A model generated the notes under the pieces. It was not told the DNA's origin, searched no databases, and was given only the letters and a program-made list of their open reading frames with translations. Position numbers and translations under genes: made by a program. Of a stretch of DNA of 64,000 bases, positions 25,924 to 35,149 are shown piece after piece. Each line of letters opens with the position of its first letter. Positions within the stretch are counted from its first letter, which is position 1. The DNA comes from Paenibacillus_S vulneris (GTDB taxonomy: Bacteria; Bacillota; Bacilli; Paenibacillales; NBRC-103111). The DNA is taken from the NCBI RefSeq assembly GCF_039543185.1, contig NZ_BAABJG010000047.1:58168-122167 (forward strand), read 5' to 3'.

Positions 25924-27543
25924 CTAACCCCCTATCTTCACTACAGTTTGAATGAATTGATCGAAGCCGCTGACGGTTTGATGCAAAGGTCCGCTAAGCA
26001 CCGCAGGATAGATCCCCAGGACAACGACGAAGGCTACTAAGGCCACCATAGGAATGGCTTCCATCAAGCGGGCATCCTTCATTCCGTCTCCCTGAATTCT
26101 CGGAGGACCGTAAGTAATGGCCAGAACCCCGCGCAGCACGTACACGGCGGTGAGTATGACCCCGATGGTTCCGATGACCGTGATGACTTTGGCTGTCTGG
26201 AATAAGCCTGCGAAGGCCAGAAATTCGCTGATGAACCCGGACAATCCCGGGAGACCGAGTGAAGCCATGCCGGCTACCAGCAGGATACCGGAAATGAACG
26301 GAACATTTTTGGCGAGTCCGCCCAATTGATCCAGCATAGTGGTCTGGGTTCGTTCATAAATCGCCCCTACCAGCAGGAAGAGCAGTGCAGAGATAAGACC
26401 GTGAGACACCAGCTGGAAGACCGCTCCTTCGAGTCCGATGGTGTTGAATGCGGCGATCCCGAGCAGCACGATCCCCATATGACTGATGCTGGAGTAAGCC
26501 AGAACCAGCTTGAAATCCTTTTGTACGAAAGCCAGAATAGCCCCGTATAAAATATTGATCACACCCAGAATAGCGAGTACGGTCGCCCACTGCACAGCTT
26601 GCTGCGGAAAGAGCAGAACGCCGAAGCGGATCAAGCCGTAGGCTCCCATTTTCAGCAGGATGCCGGAGTGGATCATGACGATGGAAGGCGGGGCTTCCGT
26701 ATGTACCCTAAGCATCCACGTATGGAACGGAAAGATCGGAAGCTTGATCCCGAATGCAACCAAGAGCATGATGAACAGCACCCATTTCATCGTATCGCTC
26801 AAGTAGAACGGGTAATCGCTCTGATTGACATAAGAAGCTTCGCTTTGGAACAAATGGCTTGTTATGACACTGAGGTCCCCGCTGTAAAAGATCGAATTGC
26901 CGCTGTCATTGGACACCTGTCCGAACCCTGCGGTACAAATGAGAATGATGAAGGCGATAAGCATGATGGCCGAGCCAATCCCGTTGTAGATCAAAAATTT
27001 GTTCGCTGCCCTTTCGCGCTCCATATATCCCCATATCCCAATCAGGAAGAACATCGGGATCAGGGTTACCTCGAAGAAGACGAAGAACAAGAACAAATCC
27101 TGCGCCATAAACACACCGAACATTCCTGTTTCCAGCAGCAGGTAGAAGATAAAATAAGATTTCCATCTTTTCTTGATATAGACGGAAGCAAGTGCCGCCA
27201 TCGTACCGATCAAAGCTGTCAGGAATACAAGAGGCAGCGATAATCCGTCCACAGCCATGATGTATTTAAACTGGAAGAAGAAGGACGTCATTTGATTCAG
27301 GCCCTGGGCCTCGTGATTGAGAGGCACTTGAATCCAGCCTAGCTCCTCCTTGAACTGCATCCCTTCGAGCTGATGATTGAAGGCGGAGTAGAGCCATGCG
27401 GATAATATAAGCGGAATCAGGGTAGTCACAATGGCGACCGTTTTGATCCACTGCCCTTTGTGGGCCGGCATGAACAGTAACACCAGCACCCCAAGCAGCG
27501 GGGAAAAAGCTATCAGGGACAAGATATGCATACTATCCGACAT
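25924..27543 (-). CDS. nuoM: NADH-quinone oxidoreductase subunit M
   Basis: The 539-aa antiporter-like subunit starts at ATG 27543, seven bases after a perfect AAGGAGG inside the end of nuoL (11-base overlap). Key features are the FFEVTLIPMFFLIGIWG Glu helix, the PIFPFHTWM and HTEAPPSIVMIHSG segments and LLKMGAYGLIRF. The rest of the longer frame to 27570 has no RBS. Confidence 0.95.
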   Translation of the reverse strand: MSDSMHILSLIAFSPLLGVLVLLFMPAHKGQWIKTVAIVTTLIPLILSAWLYSAFNHQLEGMQFKEELGWIQVPLNHEAQGLNQMTSFFFQFKYIMAVDGLSLPLVFLTALIGTMAALASVYIKKRWKSYFIFYLLLETGMFGVFMAQDLFLFFVFFEVTLIPMFFLIGIWGYMERERAANKFLIYNGIGSAIMLIAFIILICTAGFGQVSNDSGNSIFYSGDLSVITSHLFQSEASYVNQSDYPFYLSDTMKWVLFIMLLVAFGIKLPIFPFHTWMLRVHTEAPPSIVMIHSGILLKMGAYGLIRFGVLLFPQQAVQWATVLAILGVINILYGAILAFVQKDFKLVLAYSSISHMGIVLLGIAAFNTIGLEGAVFQLVSHGLISALLFLLVGAIYERTQTTMLDQLGGLAKNVPFISGILLVAGMASLGLPGLSGFISEFLAFAGLFQTAKVITVIGTIGVILTAVYVLRGVLAITYGPPRIQGDGMKDARLMEAIPMVALVAFVVVLGIYPAVLSGPLHQTVSGFDQFIQTVVKIGG

Positions 27544-29416
27544 GGATGAACCTCCTTCCTGCGATGGCAAGGATCAGAATGAGCAGCCCCAGCAAGGTGG
27601 CGAGCCCATAGGTCTGTACCTGACCATTTTGCAGACGGGAGCCGATCCGTCCGATGCCGACCACAGAATAGCTGGCCAGCTTAACGATGCCGTCGACAAC
27701 ATATTCATCGAACAGATGAAGCACCAGACCAAGACCCTTCAATGGCCTTACGATAACCTGTTCATAGATTTCATCGATATAATATTTGCGGTTCAGCAAG
27801 CGGTACAGCCATGGAGCGCGGCTCGATACGGCATCGCTTGAGATCGTTTTTTTGACATAGACCAGATAGCCCAGCCCGATCCCCAACAGTCCCACAACGG
27901 TAGAAAGGATCATCACCACAGCATTGGCGCTCTCTTCCTCCGCATGCCCCGTGAGCCAAGTGCCAAGCCATGGACTGAATGGGGTAAAGACAAAGCCGGC
28001 CACGACCGCCAACACAGCCAGAACAATCAAAGGCAAGGTCATGGTTGCCGGAGATTCATGCACATGCTCCTGATGGCGCGGTTTGCCCATAAAGACCAGG
28101 AAGAACAATCTCGACATGTAAAATGCGGTGAAAAACGCTGCGATCAATCCCACCCAAAACAGGAGCTGATTATGCGTGTAGGCTTCCGCTAAGATAGCAT
28201 CCTTGGACCAGAACCCGGACAACGGCGGAATTCCCGACAAAGCCAACGCTCCGATCCCGAACGTCCAAGCCGTTATCTTCATCTTGCTGCCCAGACCACC
28301 CATTTCATGGATGTCTTGAGTATGTACGGAATGAATGACACTGCCCGCTCCCAGGAAGAGCAGAGCTTTGAAGAATGCATGCGTAAATAAGTGAAAAATC
28401 CCAGCCGTATAGGCTACCGATGTTCCTATTCCGAGGGCCATCATCATATAACCGAGCTGGCTGACCGTGGAATAGGCAAGCACCCGCTTGATATCGTTTT
28501 GCGCCGTTCCGATGGTAGCTGCAAATATGGCGGTAAAGCCTCCGATACACGCCACCACAGTAAGAGCAGCCGGAGATGCTTGGAAAATGTCAAACGTGCG
28601 AGCGACCAAATATACCCCTGCCGCCACCATCGTAGCCGCATGAATGAGAGCACTGATCGGCGTCGGACCCTCCATCGCATCCGGTAGCCAGGTGTGCAGC
28701 GGAAATTGACCCGATTTCCCTATGGCCCCAACGAAGATCAGGATAGCGATCAAGGTTGCCATCCCGCCGGATATTTTGCCGCCCGTCACTGCATTATGAA
28801 TGGATGTAAAGTCCAGCGAATGGTTCGGCATGGCCCAGAACAAGAGCAGAATAGCGATCAGTAAGCCCACATCGCCGATTCTCGTAACGATGAATGCCTT
28901 CTTCGCTGCAGCCCGCGCTTCCGGCTTGAAATACCAGAAGCCCACCAGGAGAAAGGAACAGACGCCTACGAGCTCCCAGAATATATACAGTTCCAGCAAG
29001 TTCTCGGAAATGACGAGTCCTAGCATGGAGAAGGTAAAGAGAGCGATGTAGGCAAAAAATACATTGATGCGTTCATCGCCTTCCATATATCCCTTCGAAT
29101 ATAAGTTGACCAATAGACTGACCAAGGTAACAATCACAAGCATCAAGGCATTCAAATTCGTAACCTCAAACCCCATGTTCAGGGAAAACGTTCCGAACTT
29201 GATCCACTGCAGTTTGTTCCATGTGTAGTCCTCAATCGTGCCTCCCAGCCGTTCAATGAAAATGAGCAGAGACACCACGAACGAGGCGAAGACGGCAACA
29301 ATGCTGATATATGCGCCCGCGTCTTTTAATTGACGCCCTACTGCCGTTAAAATAAGGAACGCTAGCAGCGGGAACAACGGGATAAGCCAGGCATACTGCG
29401 AGTAGGCCGATATCAT
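27533..29416 (-). CDS. nuoL: NADH-quinone oxidoreductase subunit L
   Basis: The 627-aa subunit is the largest membrane protein of complex I. The antiporter core is seen in FWELVGVCSFLLVGFW, GKSGQFPLHTWLPDAMEGPTP and HAATMVAAGVYLVAR. The C-terminal region with a long amphipathic segment and final helix (GLLILILAIAGRRF) fits the lateral helix HL. ATG at 29416 follows AGGAGG. Its leader holds a copy of the repeated hairpin element (29425-29485). Confidence 0.96.
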   Translation of the reverse strand: MISAYSQYAWLIPLFPLLAFLILTAVGRQLKDAGAYISIVAVFASFVVSLLIFIERLGGTIEDYTWNKLQWIKFGTFSLNMGFEVTNLNALMLVIVTLVSLLVNLYSKGYMEGDERINVFFAYIALFTFSMLGLVISENLLELYIFWELVGVCSFLLVGFWYFKPEARAAAKKAFIVTRIGDVGLLIAILLLFWAMPNHSLDFTSIHNAVTGGKISGGMATLIAILIFVGAIGKSGQFPLHTWLPDAMEGPTPISALIHAATMVAAGVYLVARTFDIFQASPAALTVVACIGGFTAIFAATIGTAQNDIKRVLAYSTVSQLGYMMMALGIGTSVAYTAGIFHLFTHAFFKALLFLGAGSVIHSVHTQDIHEMGGLGSKMKITAWTFGIGALALSGIPPLSGFWSKDAILAEAYTHNQLLFWVGLIAAFFTAFYMSRLFFLVFMGKPRHQEHVHESPATMTLPLIVLAVLAVVAGFVFTPFSPWLGTWLTGHAEEESANAVVMILSTVVGLLGIGLGYLVYVKKTISSDAVSSRAPWLYRLLNRKYYIDEIYEQVIVRPLKGLGLVLHLFDEYVVDGIVKLASYSVVGIGRIGSRLQNGQVQTYGLATLLGLLILILAIAGRRFIHVG

Positions 29417-29424
29417 GAATTTAT

Positions 29425-29485
29425 GTCCTCCTCCTACAAGTTTGCATCCGCAAACTTACTTCGAAAGCGCTGCTATACGTTGTTA
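29425..29485 (-). repeat. Dispersed leader element, copy 2
   Basis: Minus-strand sequence AGCAGCGCTTTCGAAGTAAG, hairpin GTTTGCggatGCAAAC, then TTGTAGGAGGA as the nuoL RBS. It matches copy 1 upstream of flhP over about 40 positions with few differences. Confidence 0.6.
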
Positions 29486-29490
29486 GCAAG

Positions 29491-29802
29491 CTATCGTTTC
29501 AACGAATCCATCTCATTGACGTCCGTCGTTCCTTTGTTGCGGTACAACGCTATTAGGATGGCTATGCCTACCGCAGCCTCCGCTGCGGCTACCGTGATGT
29601 TAAACAAGGAAAAAATTTGCCCCGTCAAGCTCGGATGAACGCCCAGTTTCGAAAAAGCGACCAGGTTAATGTTGACTGCATTGAGCATCAGCTCAATGGA
29701 CAGCAGTACAATGACGGCATTCTTTTTGGACAATGCTCCATACAGGCCGATACAAAATAAAATCGCCGCCAGGGTCAAGTAAGGGGTAGCCAATCCCGTC
29801 AT
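29491..29802 (-). CDS. nuoK: NADH-quinone oxidoreductase subunit K
   Basis: The 103-aa protein has three membrane helices and the conserved Glu residues in LLSIELMLNAVNINL and AAAEAAVGIAI, which belong to the proton path. It starts 3 bases after nuoJ ends, with an AGAGGAGG RBS inside that gene's end. Confidence 0.95.
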   Translation of the reverse strand: MTGLATPYLTLAAILFCIGLYGALSKKNAVIVLLSIELMLNAVNINLVAFSKLGVHPSLTGQIFSLFNITVAAAEAAVGIAILIALYRNKGTTDVNEMDSLKR

Positions 29803-29805
29803 AGT

Positions 29806-30330
29806 CTAGTCCTCCTCTCTCTTCGCCACTACGATGGCTCCGATAAATGCTACGGTCAAGAGAACCGACATGATCTCAAAAGGAATTACATGCTGATTGA
29901 AGATCAGCTTCCCTATCTCCAATGTGTTGTCCTCCGCCGCCTTGAATTCGCCTGCCGGAAGATTCACATTTTGGATCGCGTAGAACAGCACGCCGAACAA
30001 GGCCAGCGCCCCGATAAATAACAGCGTGTTATGAACAGGCCGCTTGGGCTCCTCTTCTTCTCCTTGGTGCTTGGTCATCATAATTCCGAAGATCATAAGA
30101 ATGGAGATTGCACCGGCATAGATAAGAATTTGCACAAAGGCGACGAATTCGGCATCCAGGACGACGTAAAGCCCTGCCAAGCTGATAAACGTCAGCGCCA
30201 GAGCCACCACCATATGGACTACCTTGTTGAAGCTGATCATAAAGATGGCGCCGCCGATGGCCAGTAATGCGAATACGAAGAACGCAATATTCTCACCGCT
30301 GGATAAAAAAGCCGCGATATTACCGAACAT
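29806..30330 (-). CDS. nuoJ: NADH-quinone oxidoreductase subunit J
   Basis: This 174-aa, five-helix subunit has the conserved LAGLYVVLDAEFVAFVQILIYAGAI region, including the pi-bulge helix next to NuoH and NuoK. Its ATG directly follows the TAA of nuoI (TAAATG), so coupling is expected. Confidence 0.94.
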   Translation of the reverse strand: MFGNIAAFLSSGENIAFFVFALLAIGGAIFMISFNKVVHMVVALALTFISLAGLYVVLDAEFVAFVQILIYAGAISILMIFGIMMTKHQGEEEEPKRPVHNTLLFIGALALFGVLFYAIQNVNLPAGEFKAAEDNTLEIGKLIFNQHVIPFEIMSVLLTVAFIGAIVVAKREED

Positions 30331-30774
30331 TTACTTCGCCCCACCTTTCGGAAGCGCCGAATTATTTTCTTTCCGTACATTCACGTTGTTTTCATTCAGC
30401 CACTGCAGGTTTTTAAACAAATCGTCGCGGCTGTACGTGCTGAGCTCGAAATTATTGGTCATCACGATAGCTTCCGTTGGGCATACTTCCGTACACAAAT
30501 CACACAAGATGCATATTTCAAAATTGATATCGTACGTATCGATGACCTTTCCCTTTTTCTCCGGATCCGGATTGGGCTTACCTGTTAGAGTAATGCATTC
30601 CGTCGGACAAATACGCGCGCACATATTGCAGACAATGCATTTATCAGGATCAAAATGCTGAATTCCCCTGAACCGGTCAGGCATTTCCAAAGGAACATCC
30701 GGGTACGCGTAGGTTACTTTTTTCTGGGTCATGCTTTTGAGGGTAACGCCGAGACCTTTGACTATGCCTTTCAT
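30331..30774 (-). CDS. nuoI: NADH-quinone oxidoreductase subunit I (two 4Fe-4S clusters)
   Basis: The 147-aa ferredoxin-like subunit carries two complete 4Fe-4S motifs, CIVCNMCARICP and CILCDLCTEVCP, corresponding to clusters N6a and N6b. It sits in the connecting arm between NuoH and the peripheral subunits. As nuoEFG are absent here, these clusters may receive electrons directly from ferredoxin or another carrier. Confidence 0.95.
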   Translation of the reverse strand: MKGIVKGLGVTLKSMTQKKVTYAYPDVPLEMPDRFRGIQHFDPDKCIVCNMCARICPTECITLTGKPNPDPEKKGKVIDTYDINFEICILCDLCTEVCPTEAIVMTNNFELSTYSRDDLFKNLQWLNENNVNVRKENNSALPKGGAK

Positions 30775-30822
30775 GATTTCTCACCCTTTCCCAAGCATCA
30801 TTTCTTTATAGAAGCTTACCCA

Positions 30823-31830
30823 TCATCCGATGATGCTCATATAAATGGCTGTCACAAAAATATTGATCAAAGCAAGCGGCAGCAACACTTTCCAGCCGAG
30901 CCCCATCAGTTGATCTACCCGAATCCGGGGCAGCGTCGCCCGAATCCAGAACAGGAAGAACACGATGAAGGAGAATTTCAGCAGGAACCAGATAATGCCC
31001 GGAATGAAATCAAGGAACGGGAATGGCGCATGCCAGCCTCCCAGGAACAAGGTCGTTGTCAATCCGGCAATAGCAAACACGTACACATACTCCGCCAGCA
31101 TGAAGAATGCGAACCGAAAGCCGCTATATTCCACGTGATAGCCTGCGACAAGCTCCGATTCCGCCTCCGGCAAGTCAAACGGCGTACGGTTTAACTCGGA
31201 TACGCCTGCAATGACGAATACGACAAAGCCGATGATTTGGGGCAGGAAGTTCCAGTGCCAGAACCCTCCAGACTGATGCTCGGCAATCGTGTTCAGGTTC
31301 AGGCTGCCTGTCATCATAATGACCCCAATTACGGAGATAACCAGCGGTATTTCATAGCTGATCATTTGAGCAGCCGACCGCATCCCGCCGAGCAATGCGT
31401 ATTTGTTGTTGGAAGCCCAGCCTCCCAGTACGATTCCGATGGTGGAGATACCGGACAAAGCAACGTAGAACAGCAATCCTACATTGAGATCGGTGCTGAT
31501 CAGTTTTTCCGAGTAGGGAATGACCGCAACAACGACAAACGCAGGAATAAATGCAATGACCGGGGCCAAAATAAACAGTTCCCGTTCCGCTTTACGCGGG
31601 ATGGTGTCCTCTTTAATCAGAAGCTTGAACACGTCTGCAACGCTCTGCAGAAGCCCCAGAGGGCCTACTCGGTTCGGTCCGATCCGCAGCTGCATCCATC
31701 CGATAACCTTACGTTCAAAGTATATGGCATAGGTTACGAACCCAAGGACTAATAACAGCAAAAGGACTCCCCACGCGAAGAAGATCGCAAAATTCGTCCA
31801 GTTCAGCTGCTCCTGCAATAAACCTCCCAT
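30823..31830 (-). CDS. nuoH: NADH-quinone oxidoreductase subunit H
   Basis: The 335-aa, eight-helix subunit forms the quinone-binding site with NuoB and NuoD. Typical segments are ERKVIGWMQLRIGPNRVGPLG near residue 34, SELNRTPFDLPEAESELVAG and the RATLPRIRVDQLM loop. Its ATG shares one base with the nuoD stop (TAATG). Confidence 0.96.
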   Translation of the reverse strand: MGGLLQEQLNWTNFAIFFAWGVLLLLLVLGFVTYAIYFERKVIGWMQLRIGPNRVGPLGLLQSVADVFKLLIKEDTIPRKAERELFILAPVIAFIPAFVVVAVIPYSEKLISTDLNVGLLFYVALSGISTIGIVLGGWASNNKYALLGGMRSAAQMISYEIPLVISVIGVIMMTGSLNLNTIAEHQSGGFWHWNFLPQIIGFVVFVIAGVSELNRTPFDLPEAESELVAGYHVEYSGFRFAFFMLAEYVYVFAIAGLTTTLFLGGWHAPFPFLDFIPGIIWFLLKFSFIVFFLFWIRATLPRIRVDQLMGLGWKVLLPLALINIFVTAIYMSIIG

Positions 31831-32930
31831 TAACAGTCCACCTCCCCGACGACAATATCAATGCCTCCGAGTATCGTGATGAGATTCGTCATGGTTTCCC
31901 CGACCAGCAGCTTAGGTAATATTTGCAGATTCACAAAGGAGGGTCTGCGGAATTTCAAGCGATAAGGCTTATCCTTCCCTTTGGATACGATGTAGCAGCC
32001 GATTTCGCCGCGCGGCGCCTCAATCCGGGCGTATACCTCCCCTTCGGGAACGCGAAGCACCCGGGGAACCTTTCCCATAATCTCGCCCTCGGCGGGAAAT
32101 TGCTCTACGGCTTGCTCAAGGATCCGCAACGACTGTCTTATCTCCTCAAACCGGATTAAGTAACGGTCGTAGCAGTCGCCTCTCTGCCCAACGGGTACAT
32201 CGAATTCAAATCGATGATACAGGCTGTACGGCTGGTCCTTTCGAAGATCCCACTTCACCCCGGTACATCGCAGATTGGCCCCGCTTAAGCCGTAAGCAAT
32301 AGCGGTTTCTGCATCATATTGACCGATCCCTTTAATACGGGCCAGGAAGATCTCATTGCCGCTAACGAGGTTGGTGTATTCATCAAGCTTATCACGCATG
32401 TACGGAATAAACTTGCGTACCTTCTCGATCCAGCCTTCCGGAGCATCCCATTTTACACCGCCAACACGCATGTAGTTGTAAGTCAGTCTTGCCCCGCACA
32501 GCTCGTTAAATAAATTGATAATGATTTCCCGATCCCGGAAGGCATAAAGGAAGGGACTCATCGCCCCTATATCCAATAAGTAGGTTCCCCACCACACCAG
32601 ATGGCTGGCTATCCGCTGCAATTCCATGACAATTAACCGTAAAAATTCGGCCCGTTCCGGTATTTCCAGCTGCATCAGCTTCTCTACGGCATGAACAAGG
32701 ACATAGTTGTTCGTCATAGCCGAGACATAGTCCATGCGGTCGGTGTAAGGAATAATCTGCGTATAGTTCAGATTCTCTGCGAGCTTCTCGGTTCCTCTGT
32801 GTAAATAACCCATTACCGGATCGGCATGAGTAATGATTTCCCCGTCAAGCTTAACCACGATCCGAAACACTCCGTGAGTACTCGGATGCTGAGGCCCTAC
32901 ATTTAATAACAGCTCTTCTGTTCTGATCAA
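31830..32930 (-). CDS. nuoD: NADH-quinone oxidoreductase subunit D
   Basis: The 366-aa 49-kDa-type subunit contributes the quinone pocket. HPSTHGVFR near the N-terminus carries the quinone-ligand His, and GYLHRGTEK, RIASHLVWWGT and the C-terminal GGIDIVVGEVDC are conserved. The start is TTG at 32930 behind GGAGG at 11 bases. NuoC and NuoD are separate proteins here. Confidence 0.95.
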   Translation of the reverse strand: MIRTEELLLNVGPQHPSTHGVFRIVVKLDGEIITHADPVMGYLHRGTEKLAENLNYTQIIPYTDRMDYVSAMTNNYVLVHAVEKLMQLEIPERAEFLRLIVMELQRIASHLVWWGTYLLDIGAMSPFLYAFRDREIIINLFNELCGARLTYNYMRVGGVKWDAPEGWIEKVRKFIPYMRDKLDEYTNLVSGNEIFLARIKGIGQYDAETAIAYGLSGANLRCTGVKWDLRKDQPYSLYHRFEFDVPVGQRGDCYDRYLIRFEEIRQSLRILEQAVEQFPAEGEIMGKVPRVLRVPEGEVYARIEAPRGEIGCYIVSKGKDKPYRLKFRRPSFVNLQILPKLLVGETMTNLITILGGIDIVVGEVDC

Positions 32931-32936
32931 GAGACT

Positions 32937-33842
32937 CTACACCTCCGGGTCAAGCGGTTCATAGTCTTTGCGCAGCGGATGGCCGACCCAATCGTCAGAC
33001 ATCATGATCCTTCTCAAGTCCGGATGTCCCGGAAAATCAATTCCTAATAAATCGTAAATTTCCCGTTCGTTCCAGTTGGCTGTTGGCCAAACAGGGGTAA
33101 CCGAAGGGATGGACGGTGCTTCACGGTTCGTTTTAATTTTAATGCAAATCTCTTGCTTCGTCTCCAGCGAGAGCATGTGGTAAGCTACCTCCATATGCGT
33201 CTCCTGGTCAATTCCGGATACATTCCGCAAGTAGTTCATTTTAAAATCCTGATGATCCCGAAGCTGCTTCGCCGCATCCACCCATCGTTCATTCTGGATA
33301 ACTATATACGGAAGATGTGCATCCCGTTCGTTGATAAAAGCTTCCTCTACAATATCGTCGCCGAGCTTCTCTTTGAGAAGCTTCACCCACAGGTCCAGCC
33401 TAGGCTGATTCGGGGAAGGCTCTTTAGGCGCAGCGGCTTCCGCTTCACCGTCCGGCTTCTTTGCCCGGGCACTAGCACGCGCCGCGCGAGCTTCAGCAGC
33501 CGCCTTCGCTTTAGCTTCCTTGTCCTCGTCCGCTGAAGCCGCCTTCGCCGGTGCGGCATTCTCAACCGCAGCATCGCCTGTAGCAGCAGCGGCCTTTCTC
33601 TCCGGTCTTGGGGGCCTTGCCGGAGCCGACTCCGGCTCCCCATCGCCCGGCTTCTCGTTAGAAGCCGTTTCGCTCACCGCAGCTTCCTTAGGAGCTTCGG
33701 CCGCTTCGCTCGGCTTATCCTTCGATTCCGGTTCATTGTCTGCAGGCTTTTGCTGCGGTTCTGGTGCCGATGTGTCTGCATTGGCAGATGGCTGTACTCC
33801 TTCATCAGGCTGCAGCCCATCCTTCTTTTGCTCATCGCTCAT
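32937..33842 (-). CDS. nuoC: NADH-quinone oxidoreductase subunit C with long low-complexity N-terminal extension
   Basis: The 301-aa protein has a normal NuoC domain in residues about 150-301, with the closing signature ERE-YDLLGIDFPGHPDLRRIM and GHPLRKDYEP. Residues 1-145 are an unusual tail rich in Ala, Glu, Pro and Lys without hydrophobic clusters, expected to be disordered. Typical bacterial NuoC proteins are near 150-200 aa. The ATG overlaps the nuoB stop by four bases (ATGA), so the start is firm and the extension is in frame with the operon. Its role is unknown; the GC-rich coding suggests repeat expansion. Confidence 0.92.
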   Translation of the reverse strand: MSDEQKKDGLQPDEGVQPSANADTSAPEPQQKPADNEPESKDKPSEAAEAPKEAAVSETASNEKPGDGEPESAPARPPRPERKAAAATGDAAVENAAPAKAASADEDKEAKAKAAAEARAARASARAKKPDGEAEAAAPKEPSPNQPRLDLWVKLLKEKLGDDIVEEAFINERDAHLPYIVIQNERWVDAAKQLRDHQDFKMNYLRNVSGIDQETHMEVAYHMLSLETKQEICIKIKTNREAPSIPSVTPVWPTANWNEREIYDLLGIDFPGHPDLRRIMMSDDWVGHPLRKDYEPLDPEV

Positions 33843-34357
33843 CGATTGGTCACCTGCTTACCCGTTTTTGCTTCATACCGTATCTTCTCCTGAAGCTTAT
33901 TGATGCCATAGATTAAAGCGGCAGGGTTCGGAGGACACCCGGGAATATATACATCCACGGGAACGACCTGGTCAACGCCTTTTACGACTGCATAGGACTT
34001 CACGTAAGGACCGCCCGCCGTCGCACAGGAGCCCATGGCGATCACCCATTTCGGTTCCGGCATCTGCTCGTATAGACGGCGCAGCAGCGGAGCCATTTTC
34101 TTCGTTACGGTGCCGGCCACGATCATCACGTCGGATTGCCTTGGAGATGTGCGGAAGATAACCCCGAACCGGTCCAAATCGTAGTGCGATGCTCCGGTCC
34201 CCATCATTTCAATGGCGCAGCAGGCAAGACCGAAGGTCAATGGCCACAAGGAATTGCTTCGAGCCCAGGCTTTCACTTGCTCTAACGTCGTCATAAATAC
34301 ATTACGTTCCAGCTCTTGTCTTTCTTCCGGGGAAATTGACTCTAAATTGAAGTCCAT
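33839..34357 (-). CDS. nuoB: NADH-quinone oxidoreductase subunit B
   Basis: NuoB binds cluster N2, the last iron-sulfur centre before quinone. The 172-aa protein begins at ATG 34357 (RBS GAAGG) and has the characteristic tandem cysteines in FGLACCAIEMM, a further Cys in MGSCATAGGPY and the Cys of PGCPPNP. It starts inside the end of nuoA (16-base overlap). Confidence 0.95.
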   Translation of the reverse strand: MDFNLESISPEERQELERNVFMTTLEQVKAWARSNSLWPLTFGLACCAIEMMGTGASHYDLDRFGVIFRTSPRQSDVMIVAGTVTKKMAPLLRRLYEQMPEPKWVIAMGSCATAGGPYVKSYAVVKGVDQVVPVDVYIPGCPPNPAALIYGINKLQEKIRYEAKTGKQVTNR

Positions 34358-34707
34358 TGCAGCACCTTCTTCTTCCAAGCGTAAATTAACCCTACAACGA
34401 GAAGCCCGACAAAGATGCACATCTCTACAAGCGCAAACAAGCCTAATTGCTTATACGCAACGGCCCATGGGTACAAAAATACAGTTTCTACATCAAAAAT
34501 AACAAACATCAAGGCAAACAAGTAATAACGGATATTGAAGCGCACATGGCTCTCGCCGACGGGCTCATTTCCGCTTTCATAAGTGGTATACTTCTCCTCC
34601 ACCGGCTTGTTTGGGCGTAGCAATCGTCCAACTGTAAGCGCTACAACTGGAAGTAACACTCCAAGCATGAGAAAAATGGCAACGACCACGTAATTGTTCA
34701 TGTACAT
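34342..34707 (-). CDS. nuoA: NADH-quinone oxidoreductase subunit A
   Basis: The three-helix subunit is about 121 aa from ATG 34707; ATG 34701 is an alternative and the longer frame to 34728 begins inside the GGGAGG RBS. Conserved features are KYTTYESGNEPVGESHVRFN and FALMFVIFDVETVFLYPWA, with the membrane-embedded Asp and Glu. It is the first gene of the operon. Confidence 0.93.
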   Translation of the reverse strand: MYMNNYVVVAIFLMLGVLLPVVALTVGRLLRPNKPVEEKYTTYESGNEPVGESHVRFNIRYYLFALMFVIFDVETVFLYPWAVAYKQLGLFALVEMCIFVGLLVVGLIYAWKKKVLQWTSI

Positions 34708-34902
34708 CGTGAACGATCCGCCTCCCACTAAAGTATTGGAAAGTATGTTTTTCTGGAGCTTGTGCAGGGCCGATTTGGCAGAAGGACATCGTCATTTCTT
34801 CTTATTTACAATGTAAGCGTAAACAAGATGAATTTCCTAAGCCATTTTTTCTAAAAGCAAATCTGACCAAGCACGCTGCTACTGTTAATTTATGCCTAAA
34901 TA

Positions 34903-34931
34903 ATTATAACAAATGCCTGTTGGGGTGTCTA
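34903..34931 (-). promoter_or_regulatory. Promoter of the nuo operon
   Basis: The minus strand has TAGACA, a 17-base spacer and a perfect TATAAT. Transcription would begin about 190 bases before nuoA. The leader and the rest of the gap 34708-35149 show no further gene; its lower part belongs to nuo and its upper part ends with the atp terminator. Confidence 0.7.
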
Positions 34932-35101
34932 ATATTTCCTGAATTTCCTTTAAAGCAAAAAGTTCCTTTTTAAAAATATTCCACAGACGGCCGGTAGGGT
35001 GAGTTTCATATTCCTATATGGCGAGAAAAAAACGAGCACCCTCCAGTGCCTAAATGCTGATTCGAGCACATTATGAAGTCAAAATGTAAATTGTATATGG
35101 T

Positions 35102-35134
35102 AAAAAAGCGAGAGAAACTAGGTTCCTCTCGCTT
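35102..35134 (-). terminator. Terminator of the atp operon
   Basis: The stem AAGCGAGAG / CTCTCGCTT with a short loop is followed on the minus strand by TTTTTT. It lies about 15 bases after the atpC stop. Confidence 0.9.
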
Positions 35135-35149
35135 GATTATGTTAACTTC

